From positions 124,001-188,000 of the forward strand of contig NZ_JAGUCN010000005.1 in NCBI RefSeq assembly GCF_018271975.1: a stretch of 64,000 bases of DNA, written 5' to 3'. Positions 35,194 to 42,368 of this stretch are shown here, piece after piece. The notes beneath the pieces were generated by a model that was not told the origin of the DNA, made no database searches, and saw only the letters and a list, made by a program, of their open reading frames with translations. The position numbers were made by a program, and so were the translations under genes. Each line of letters begins with the position of its first letter. Position 1 is the stretch's first letter. Source of the stretch: Carboxylicivirga mesophila. GTDB lineage: Bacteria > Bacteroidota > Bacteroidia > Bacteroidales > Marinilabiliaceae.

Positions 35194-36523
35194 CGAACAT
35201 ATATATGTCATTCTCATCTTTGTTTCGGGAATGGGAATTGCCCTGGGCATTGTGGCCTACGAGTATTTCAAATTTAAAAAATCGCACACCATAACTCTTA
35301 AAGTAGCACAGCAGTCTCCACGGTGGAAAAAGATTCAGCAAATACTTGAAAATAACTTTTCTTATTACAAGCAATTACCATCAGAATTAAAGCCAGATTT
35401 TGTGTTTCGCACCTATAAATTTATGAAGCGATGCAACTGGATCTCATCCAGCCAGCCAATCGTTAACTTACACCAGAAAACGCTAATATCTGCTTCAGCA
35501 ACACAACTCACCTTTGGCTTACAAGAATTTGATTTCGGCCGCTTTAAAACCATTCTGCTGCATGATGATGCCTATTACAATCGCCAAACCCGACGCTACC
35601 ACCGTGGCGAGGTTAACCAGGCCGGATTAATTGTATTATCCTGGAAGTATTTTGAGGAAGGCTATGCTGATGAAAATGATAAGGTAAACCTTGGGCTTCA
35701 TGAAATGGCCCATGCAATGGACCTGGCACTTCACCTGTCTCATGGACGCATTTACAATATCCATCGGTTAATGGAGAAATTCAGGCAATCAGCCTTTGAA
35801 CAGCTTATTGAAATGCGCCGTAAAGGCAATGACTTTTTCAGAGAATATGGCACTACTAACCCCCGAGAATTTTTTTCGGTGGCCGCAGAGCATTTCTTTG
35901 AGGCTCCTGTTGAGTTTAGGAAACAGTTGCCCGATTTATACCTTGAGTTATGTCAATTACTGAATCAAGATCCAGGGAATAAGGTATTCAGAGGCTATAA
36001 ACCGCCGCACACTAATCAGTATAAAAATACACTGAGTACGGAAGCTAAACGACATTATAAACCTCTTTTGACATTGAGGCCTAACATTAATCTGTTTGTT
36101 CCGTTTATAACGTTTACCCTTTTGCTTGCCCTCCTTTTTCCAGTCATTAAAAGCATTTATCCAAATAGTTTGGCCTACACCCTGATGCCATTATTATTTG
36201 CTTACCTATTGGGCATATACCTCATTTATCATTCTAAAGCTAATAGCCTTAAACTAATTGACAGTCATTTATTTATTAAAAAGACTTTTATAAAACAACC
36301 TACACTGTCTGTACACCTCAAAAACCTGGTTAAAATCAACTTTACCTATATGCTGACCTACTACCGGGTTGATTTCTCCTATTTTGAAGGGGAGGAGATT
36401 AAAGTCAGCTCACACTCGCTGTACTTTTCGCCGAAAAGCATAAAAAAGCTGGAGCGATTATTACTCCAGCAAAACGTTCGTATTAAGCACAATAACAAAT
36501 GGCTTAAAAAGGAAAGCACCTGA
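35186..36523 (+). CDS. MtfA-like zinc peptidase with C-terminal membrane extension
   Basis: 445 aa. An N-terminal TM helix (about 7-27) is followed by an MtfA-type peptidase region (about 50-290) with the HEMAH zinc site (H172, H176) in LGLHEMAHAMDLALHL and the downstream EFFSVAAEHFFE carrying the third-ligand Glu. Two TM helices (about 308-330 and 335-353) and a cytosolic tail of about 85 residues with a PH-like beta pattern (SLKLIDSHLFIKKTF ... LYFSPKSIKKLERLLL) follow. E. coli MtfA is a soluble protein of about 265 aa, so the membrane anchoring and tail are notable. The start overlaps rsmE. Confidence 0.8.
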   Translation: MTSEHIYVILIFVSGMGIALGIVAYEYFKFKKSHTITLKVAQQSPRWKKIQQILENNFSYYKQLPSELKPDFVFRTYKFMKRCNWISSSQPIVNLHQKTLISASATQLTFGLQEFDFGRFKTILLHDDAYYNRQTRRYHRGEVNQAGLIVLSWKYFEEGYADENDKVNLGLHEMAHAMDLALHLSHGRIYNIHRLMEKFRQSAFEQLIEMRRKGNDFFREYGTTNPREFFSVAAEHFFEAPVEFRKQLPDLYLELCQLLNQDPGNKVFRGYKPPHTNQYKNTLSTEAKRHYKPLLTLRPNINLFVPFITFTLLLALLFPVIKSIYPNSLAYTLMPLLFAYLLGIYLIYHSKANSLKLIDSHLFIKKTFIKQPTLSVHLKNLVKINFTYMLTYYRVDFSYFEGEEIKVSSHSLYFSPKSIKKLERLLLQQNVRIKHNNKWLKKEST

Positions 36524-36524
36524 A

Positions 36525-36923
36525 TCAGATATATTCATTCAGAAAGTGGCTTTCCATATATTCCTTAAATTCCTTTGTCATATTGCGAGATAGGTCGCCA
36601 AGCATGCATGAACCTATAATACAGGTACGTTTATCGCCCGGACATGACTGGATAGCCACTTTACCCTCAATGGCCTCATAAATCATGAGTAACGAAATTT
36701 CTTCCGGCTCCTGCTTGAGTACAAAACCACCACTTGGGCCACGGTTCGACGCCACAAAATCTTCTTTCGCCAATCGCTGCATCACTTTTGCAACATGATG
36801 TTTCGAGCTCTCAATAGCTTCTGATATTTGATTGACATTAAGTTTTGTGTCACTTCTGGCAATTAGAACCATAGAGTGAAGAGCTATGGATGCAGCTTCT
36901 GAAAGTGTTACTATTTTTGACAT
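36525..36923 (-). CDS. Rrf2-family regulator with three-cysteine cluster
   Basis: 132 aa. An N-terminal winged helix (about 10-65, with the SKHHVAKVMQRLAKEDFVASNRGP wing) precedes a dimerisation helix and three cysteines (C94, C101, C106) in SCPGDKRTCIIGSC, the ligand region that holds Fe-S clusters in IscR/NsrR. An Fe-S or redox sensor is likely. It faces the end of the rsmE-mtfA unit with 1 bp between stops and is transcribed away from the PPi-phosphofructokinase, whose terminator overlaps its promoter. Confidence 0.9.
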   Translation of the reverse strand: MSKIVTLSEAASIALHSMVLIARSDTKLNVNQISEAIESSKHHVAKVMQRLAKEDFVASNRGPSGGFVLKQEPEEISLLMIYEAIEGKVAIQSCPGDKRTCIIGSCMLGDLSRNMTKEFKEYMESHFLNEYI

Positions 36924-36967
36924 ATCCCGTAAAAAAAGGAAATTGAATACTTAAATATTTATTTGAA

Positions 36968-36997
36968 CAAAAATATAAAAAAACCCGTAACTACAAG
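36968..36997 (-). promoter_or_regulatory. Rrf2 gene promoter, overlapping the pfp terminator
   Basis: CAAAAATA (36968-36975) reads TATTTTTG on the minus strand, and CAAG (36994-36997) is a one-mismatch -33 box after 18 bp. The -33 box lies inside the loop of the pfp terminator hairpin. Confidence 0.5.
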
Positions 36998-37008
36998 AGC
37001 TACGGGTT
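36982..37008 (-). terminator. Terminator of the PPi-phosphofructokinase gene
   Basis: AACCCGTA (36982-36989) pairs with TACGGGTT (37001-37008), 17 nt after the stop, and is followed on the minus strand by TTTTTTTATATTTTTG. Confidence 0.85.
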
Positions 37009-37024
37009 ATAATATTAAAACTTT

Positions 37025-38671
37025 CTATTGTTGCTCGTATTTTAAAGTATTTGTAGTAAGGTCACATACCTCTGAAGGACCAAAATACTGAATAGGACCT
37101 GGGTACATATAATTGGTATTTAATGCCCATTCTTCACGATTTTCAACCAGTTTCTTGAAAGGAGCTCCATTTAACTGTACCAGTGCCTTCTGAATTACTG
37201 GCTTCATCTCACCATGACGTTTCTCCATGTTCATCATCATTGTAACTGGTACACCGCCTGCCATCCATTCTGATGAAGGAGCAGTAAGGTTACGTACAGA
37301 TGCCATATAACCAGTCTTGCCTTCTCCAATGAGCATTGAAGCTGTGTTACCAAGTGAATAACAATAATCAGCATCAAAGTTAGAAGGAGCTGCACAACGT
37401 CCTTCATAACCAAAGAAGTGCGGCTGACCTTTGAATTTACCTTTGAATTCACCCGCTTTTTTCATGCTTTTCAACTTGGCTTTCACCATGTCAATCAACA
37501 TTTTTTCTGTTTCGATAAGTGAAACCTGAACGTTACCATGTGGATCACGATCCAACATTAACTGGTTGGCAATTGAGTTTGGCAGTGATACGAATACTTC
37601 ACGTGATTCTTCAGAAATACGCTCAGCTACAAATTCACGCTTTTCTTTGTTGCCTTCTAATGCATTAACAGCCTCTTCGTTATGTGCCAGGAAGTCATTT
37701 AACTCTGCAATTAACTTCTTCATAGCAGGAATAAATTCTACTAATCCCTCAGGAATCAGCACTGTACCAAAATTATCTCCGTTTTCAGCACGCTTAGCCA
37801 CAATATTGGCAATGTAACTTACTACATCATCCAAGGTTTGTTGCTTAGCCTCTACCTCTTCTGAAATAATAGTGATATTTGGCTGAGTTTGTAAGGCACA
37901 TTCTAAAGCAATATGAGAAGCCGAACGCCCCATTAGCTTAATAAAGTGCCAGTACTTTTTAGCTGAGTTGGCATCACGCTGAATGTTACCAATTAATTCG
38001 CTATATACTTTACAAGCTGTATCAAAACCAAATGATGTTTCAATCATTTCGTTTTTAAGGTCACCATCAATCGTTTTAGGCACGCCAATCACCTGCACAC
38101 CTGCTTGTTTCTCTTTGTAGTACTCTGCTAGTACACATGCATTTGTATTTGAGTCATCACCACCAATAATAACTAAAGCAGTAATGTCTAACTCTTTGCA
38201 ATTAACTAAAGCCTTTTCGTATTGCTCAGTTTCTTCCAATTTAGTACGACCTGAACCAATAATATCAAAACCTCCAGTGTTTCGGTAATGGTTTACTATA
38301 TCCTCAGTTAACTCAATGTATTGGTTATCAACCAAGCCACCAGGCCCCCCCAGGAAACCATACAATTTATTCTCTGGATTCAACTTCTTTAGTCCGTCGT
38401 ATAATCCCGAAATCACGTTATGTCCACCTGGCGCCTGACCACCAGAAAGAATCACGCCTACATTCTGAGCTGCATATTCCTTTGCGTCACCTGGCTCAAA
38501 TGTTAAAACAGGCATACCATAAGTATTTGGAAACATCTTTTCAATATCTGCCTGGTCAGCTACTGATTCAGTTGCTTTTCCCTCTACAATCTTAATACCA
38601 CCTTTTAAAGATGATGGCATTTTAGGCACGTAGCTTTCGCGTGCAATCTGAAGTGGACTTTTAATCATCAT
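37025..38671 (-). CDS. pfp: Diphosphate-fructose-6-phosphate 1-phosphotransferase (PPi-PFK)
   Basis: 548 aa from the Met at 38671; the frame is open to 38707 but the extra 12 residues are not typical, and a second Met follows immediately at 38668. The group II long PFK layout is present: [14 protein letters not shown] (nucleotide/phosphate loop), GGDDSNTNA with the PPi-specific Asp (D185 counting from the upstream Met) and PKTIDGD with the PPi-specific Lys (K211). It catalyses the reversible PPi-dependent phosphorylation of fructose 6-phosphate in glycolysis and gluconeogenesis. It is divergent from a second, shorter PFK. Confidence 0.93.
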   Translation of the reverse strand: MMIKSPLQIARESYVPKMPSSLKGGIKIVEGKATESVADQADIEKMFPNTYGMPVLTFEPGDAKEYAAQNVGVILSGGQAPGGHNVISGLYDGLKKLNPENKLYGFLGGPGGLVDNQYIELTEDIVNHYRNTGGFDIIGSGRTKLEETEQYEKALVNCKELDITALVIIGGDDSNTNACVLAEYYKEKQAGVQVIGVPKTIDGDLKNEMIETSFGFDTACKVYSELIGNIQRDANSAKKYWHFIKLMGRSASHIALECALQTQPNITIISEEVEAKQQTLDDVVSYIANIVAKRAENGDNFGTVLIPEGLVEFIPAMKKLIAELNDFLAHNEEAVNALEGNKEKREFVAERISEESREVFVSLPNSIANQLMLDRDPHGNVQVSLIETEKMLIDMVKAKLKSMKKAGEFKGKFKGQPHFFGYEGRCAAPSNFDADYCYSLGNTASMLIGEGKTGYMASVRNLTAPSSEWMAGGVPVTMMMNMEKRHGEMKPVIQKALVQLNGAPFKKLVENREEWALNTNYMYPGPIQYFGPSEVCDLTTNTLKYEQQ

Positions 38672-38992
38672 ACTGTCGTGTATTGTTTTAATTTGGTATC
38701 TGTACAAAAATGTGTTTTATAACACCTTTTTTCTAATGAATTGCAAATTTGCTTATATTTTTTCAAAACAGGAAGGCTCAATATTAACAATTTACAATCT
38801 TTAACTTATTTAGAGTGAATTTGATTAAAGTTTAAAACAAAGCCTTCTGTCAGTTTACATTTCAATAGCTTTCTTTCCTGTTAAAGTTCCAAACTGTTTT
38901 TATTATTTTTTTACCATTCAAAATTGATTTGCAGAATTTTAGATAATAACTTGTATAAAAACAACAATCATCTAAAAACCGATTTTGGCATC
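38672..38992. promoter_or_regulatory. Divergent control region between two phosphofructokinase genes
   Basis: This 321-bp AT-rich gap has no open gene. ACAGGAAGGCT (about 38769-38779) and AGCCTTCTGT (38841-38850) form an inverted repeat with one unpaired base, about 60 bp apart. A TTTG (38928-38931) followed by TAACTTG (38947-38953) is a weak promoter match about 40 nt before the plus-strand gene. No perfect -7 element was seen for pfp. Confidence 0.4.
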
Positions 38993-40210
38993 ATGAATCT
39001 AAAAAAAAACATTTCAAAAACCATTGCCATACTTACCGGAGGAGGCGATGTACCAGGGTTAAATCCGGCGATAAGAGCAATTACTATACGGGCAATCAGG
39101 GAAGGGTTTAAAGTAATTGGCATTAAAAATGGCTGGAAAGGAGTTATCTCCATCAATCCGCTCTTACCTCTCGAAGAACAAGCTTATTGCATCCAGTTAG
39201 ACGATCATATGGTTAACAGACTGGGAAGAACAGGTGGTACATTTCTGCATTCAAGTCGGACTAAAGCTGATAAAGTACATATAAATGAAGTGCCCGATCA
39301 CCTGAAAGGCAGCTATAAAGAGGAGTACAATGATTTAACCCCGGAAGCCGTCAAAAACCTAAAACACCTGGGTATCGATTACCTGATACCAATAGGCGGT
39401 GACGATACCTTAAGTTACGCTGTCCGGCTGCATCACGAAGGTGTTAAAACCATTGGCGTACCCAAAACTATGGATGGGGATGTACCAGGAACTGAATACT
39501 GCATAGGCTTCAGCACCTGCGTTACCAGAACAATTGAGCTCACTCACGCTTTACGTACTTGTGCCGGTTCACACGAACGTTTCCTGGTATTGGAAGTGTT
39601 TGGTCGAAATGCAGGCTTCTCCGCCCTACTGCCAACAATGGGAGGTGCAGCTGATCGCTGTGTAATACCGGAACACCAGATTAATATTGAACAGCTGGCG
39701 GCATTAATGGTTGAAGATCGTAATAACAACCCCAGTAAATATTCGGTGGTACTAGTTTCTGAGGGAGCAAGTTACGAAGGGGGTAATATTTTATACTCAA
39801 GTCACGAAACAGATGCTTTTGGTCACAAAAAGTTAGGTGGTATTGGTGAAGATATTGGTCAGCAACTCAAACGTCTTTCTCCCAAATTCAACAATGGCAA
39901 AACCATCAATGTGATTAACCAAAAGTTAGGTTACCTGGTACGTTCAGGCATGCCAGATGCCCTGGATTCTATTGTTCCTACTGCCTATGCCAACCTGGCA
40001 ATGGATTTAATTATACAGGGTCTATCTGGTCAGATGGTTTGCATTAATGATGGAAAATATAGTCATATATCAATTGAGGCAGTCAAAAAAGACGAGCATG
40101 GTCAAAGCACCAAGAAGGTGAATGTCAGTAAATTCTACGATACCAATCGATACCGCCCCAATTATTCCAATATCATTGGCGATCCCATGCTGATATTAAC
40201 GCGCGAATAA
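38993..40210 (+). CDS. Second phosphofructokinase with PPi-type signature
   Basis: 405 aa from the Met at 38993; the 23 upstream codons in frame overlap the likely promoter and do not resemble PFK. Motifs: AILTGGGDVPGLN, IGGDDTLSYA (D138) and VPKTMDGDVPGTEY (K158), HERFLVLEVFGRNAGF. The Asp and Lys are at the positions that distinguish PPi-dependent from ATP-dependent PFKs. By length it belongs with the shorter PFKs of about 400 aa rather than the long group II type of its divergent neighbour. Probable role: reversible F6P/FBP interconversion. Phosphoryl donor preference is inferred from two residues and needs assay. Confidence 0.88.
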   Translation: MNLKKNISKTIAILTGGGDVPGLNPAIRAITIRAIREGFKVIGIKNGWKGVISINPLLPLEEQAYCIQLDDHMVNRLGRTGGTFLHSSRTKADKVHINEVPDHLKGSYKEEYNDLTPEAVKNLKHLGIDYLIPIGGDDTLSYAVRLHHEGVKTIGVPKTMDGDVPGTEYCIGFSTCVTRTIELTHALRTCAGSHERFLVLEVFGRNAGFSALLPTMGGAADRCVIPEHQINIEQLAALMVEDRNNNPSKYSVVLVSEGASYEGGNILYSSHETDAFGHKKLGGIGEDIGQQLKRLSPKFNNGKTINVINQKLGYLVRSGMPDALDSIVPTAYANLAMDLIIQGLSGQMVCINDGKYSHISIEAVKKDEHGQSTKKVNVSKFYDTNRYRPNYSNIIGDPMLILTRE

Positions 40211-40214
40211 ACAA

Positions 40215-40248
40215 AAAGGCCTTGGAGTTAAACATAACTCCAGGCTTT
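40215..40248 (+). terminator. Terminator after the second PFK
   Basis: AAAGGCCTTGGAGTTA pairs, with small bulges, with TAACTCCAGGCTTT; the hairpin begins about 5 nt after the stop codon. Confidence 0.75.
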
Positions 40249-40283
40249 AACTTTCAATAACCTTTTCGGACAACAATATTTGC

Positions 40284-40291
40284 TATATTTG
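40284..40291 (+). promoter_or_regulatory. Promoter element of the glycosyltransferase gene
   Basis: TATATTTG is a full TAnnTTTG match 19 nt before the ATG; TTTC at 40264-40267 is a possible -33 box with 16-bp spacing. Confidence 0.45.
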
Positions 40292-40310
40292 GTGGCATAA
40301 AGCAAAAACC

Positions 40311-41306
40311 ATGCAGTTTTCAGTAATAATTCCTATCTACAACAGGCCTGACGAAATTGTTGAATTGTTAGAATCTTTAACACTACAATCTGCTAAATCT
40401 GTATTTGAAGTTATTATTGTTGAAGATGGTTCTTCAACCCCATGCAAGGAGGTTATTGAACCCTATTTCAGCCAGTTAAACCTGCATTATTACACGCAAT
40501 CCAACCAAGGACCAGGAATGGCCCGAAACCATGGAGCAGCAAAAGCAATAGGAGAATACCTGATTTTTTTTGACAGCGACTGTATTATCCCATCAAATTA
40601 CTTCAATCATGTAATTGAACATCTAGATATACAGCCACTTGATTGCTTCGGCGGCCCGGATAGGTCACATCCTTTTTTTACACCCATTCAAAAAGCTATC
40701 AGCTATTCAATGACCTCACCAATTACAACTGGTGGCATACGTGGTGGAAGTCGTAAAATGGATAAGTTCTATCCCCGCAGTTTTAATTTGGGGATCCGTA
40801 AAACAGCATTCGAAGCCATTGATGGATTTGCTGATATGCGCTTTGGAGAAGACCTCGATTTAAGTATGCGAACGATGGATAGTGGTTATAATGTCGGCCT
40901 CATAAAGGAAGCCTACGTCTACCATAAGCGCCGTACTCACTTTAAAGCCTTTTTCAAGCAAGTCTTTAACTCTGGTATAGCCCGAATTGATTTATCGCTT
41001 TTACATCCGGGAACATTAAAACCGGTTCACCTGCTGCCATCAGTTTTCACCATTGGTTACCCGCTCTTGCTTTTCCTTGCTTTCATCTGGTCACCTTGGT
41101 TCTCGCTACTCTTTCTTTTGTTTCCAGCCATTATCTATCTGGATGCACAATTCAGAACAAAGAGCTTCCTGGTAGCCATATTAAGCACATGGGCTTCATT
41201 AATTCAGCTAACAGGATACGGTACTGGTTTTCTAAAAGCTTTTTGGGTACGAATAGTAAAAAAGAAGGGCGCCTTTCACAATTTTGCCAAATCCTTTTAC
41301 GATTAA
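40311..41306 (+). CDS. Family 2 glycosyltransferase with C-terminal membrane segments
   Basis: 331 aa. A GT-A fold begins with FSVIIPIYNRPDEIVELL; the nucleotide-sugar site includes VEDGSST and the DxD motif FFDSDC (D88, D90). FGEDLDLSMR is the typical acceptor-side ED motif. Two hydrophobic segments near the C-terminus (about 243-280) suggest membrane association. Such enzymes build surface polysaccharides or lipid-linked sugars, but no other glycan-assembly gene is nearby, so the acceptor is unknown. It ends by overlapping 4 nt with a tiny convergent frame. Confidence 0.9.
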   Translation: MQFSVIIPIYNRPDEIVELLESLTLQSAKSVFEVIIVEDGSSTPCKEVIEPYFSQLNLHYYTQSNQGPGMARNHGAAKAIGEYLIFFDSDCIIPSNYFNHVIEHLDIQPLDCFGGPDRSHPFFTPIQKAISYSMTSPITTGGIRGGSRKMDKFYPRSFNLGIRKTAFEAIDGFADMRFGEDLDLSMRTMDSGYNVGLIKEAYVYHKRRTHFKAFFKQVFNSGIARIDLSLLHPGTLKPVHLLPSVFTIGYPLLLFLAFIWSPWFSLLFLLFPAIIYLDAQFRTKSFLVAILSTWASLIQLTGYGTGFLKAFWVRIVKKKGAFHNFAKSFYD

Positions 41307-41515
41307 TTTATCACCATACCATTCTCACAGCCCAATACATTCATTGACTGATACGAGCGGGCAAATGCCTTTATGCTGGATATTATGAATTCGTGTGGCC
41401 GCAACTCTGCATTATTAAATAATGCATCAGGCAGATTTTCAAATACCGACAATAGCAAATCAGCCTCTTCTTCGTAGGCTGCAAAATCTTGAGTAGTTGT
41501 TTTACGCATAGGCAC
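41303..41515 (-). CDS. Small protein encoded after the ECF sigma gene
   Basis: 70 aa, no signal peptide, acidic and mostly helical in appearance, with AAYEEEADLLLSVFENLP and HEFIISSIKAFARSYQS. It lies 55 nt downstream of the ECF sigma gene on the same strand and its 3' end overlaps the convergent glycosyltransferase by 4 nt. Position suggests a small regulator or partner of the sigma factor, but the sequence is not one I recognise and no anti-sigma domain is visible. It could also be a species-specific small protein. Confidence 0.6.
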   Translation of the reverse strand: MPMRKTTTQDFAAYEEEADLLLSVFENLPDALFNNAELRPHEFIISSIKAFARSYQSMNVLGCENGMVIN

Positions 41516-41570
41516 TGCTATTTAATTATTTATTACAACTAAATAACGCAGTGCAACCAATTATATTGTA

Positions 41571-42170
41571 CTACTGCAATGTTAAAGAAATATTTCGCTC
41601 TTCGGCCAATCTGCGAAGGTTCATTAATGCATAACGCATTCTCCCCAGGGCTGTATTGATGCTTACATTGGTTTCTTCAGCTATTTCTTTAAAACTCAAA
41701 TCCCGGTAATGCCGCATCATCACAACCTCTCGCTGGTTATCAGGTAATAATTTTACCAACATACCAACTTCCTGCATCACTTGTTCATATACCAATTGTT
41801 CTTCTATCGATTTATCTGAAAATGAAGTAGAGTTAAACAAATCATACTCATAATTGTCATTTGAGATAACCGACTGATTCTTTTGCTTACGATAATAGTC
41901 GATAATGAGGTTATGCGCAATACGCATTACCCAGGAAGAAAACTTGCCTGTATCATTATAGCGACCATTTTTAAGGGTTCGTATAACGCGTATAAACGCT
42001 TCCTGAAAGATATCTTCAGCAAGTTCCTGTTGTTTTACACACATTACAATGTAAGAAAAAATCTTTGCCTTGTGACGTTCAATTAGTACATCTATTGAAC
42101 CAGCATCACCAGCAACAAAATCCTTTACAAGTTGCTCATCAGAAAGCACTAATTGCTTTTCCATAATCAA
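41571..42170 (-). CDS. ECF-type sigma-70 family RNA polymerase sigma factor
   Basis: 199 aa, or 197 from Met3. Region 2 (about 25-95) contains AEDIFQEAFIRVIRTLKNGRY and WVMRIAHNLIIDYYRKQK; region 4 (about 135-190) contains NQREVVMMRHYRDLSFKEIAEETNVSINTALGRMRYAL. There is no region 3, as usual for ECF sigmas. No transmembrane anti-sigma gene of the usual FecR/RskA type is adjacent; the only downstream frame encodes a 70-aa soluble protein. It is divergent from uvrA, which raises the possibility of a stress link, but that is inference. Confidence 0.93.
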   Translation of the reverse strand: MIMEKQLVLSDEQLVKDFVAGDAGSIDVLIERHKAKIFSYIVMCVKQQELAEDIFQEAFIRVIRTLKNGRYNDTGKFSSWVMRIAHNLIIDYYRKQKNQSVISNDNYEYDLFNSTSFSDKSIEEQLVYEQVMQEVGMLVKLLPDNQREVVMMRHYRDLSFKEIAEETNVSINTALGRMRYALMNLRRLAEERNISLTLQ

Positions 42171-42312
42171 TTATTTTTAAACATCTCGTAAAGGTGCGTC
42201 GATAGGCATATTTTTTAAGAAATAACTACTTAATTGTTTTCGGTTGTAAAAAAAGTAAAAAATTGTTTAAAAACCAAATACCACTGACTGCAACTATCTA
42301 CCCACTGAAGTG

Positions 42313-42343
42313 TTTCAATTGTAATATCCAGCATATATCTTTG
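42313..42343 (+). promoter_or_regulatory. uvrA promoter
   Basis: TTTC (42313-42316) and TATCTTTG (42336-42343) fit the -33/-7 pattern with 19-bp spacing. A transcript starting near 42350 would begin after the upstream in-frame Met at 42345, which supports the ATG at 42369 as the real start. Confidence 0.55.
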
Positions 42344-42368
42344 TTTGCACAAAAAGATTTGTAAGAGC

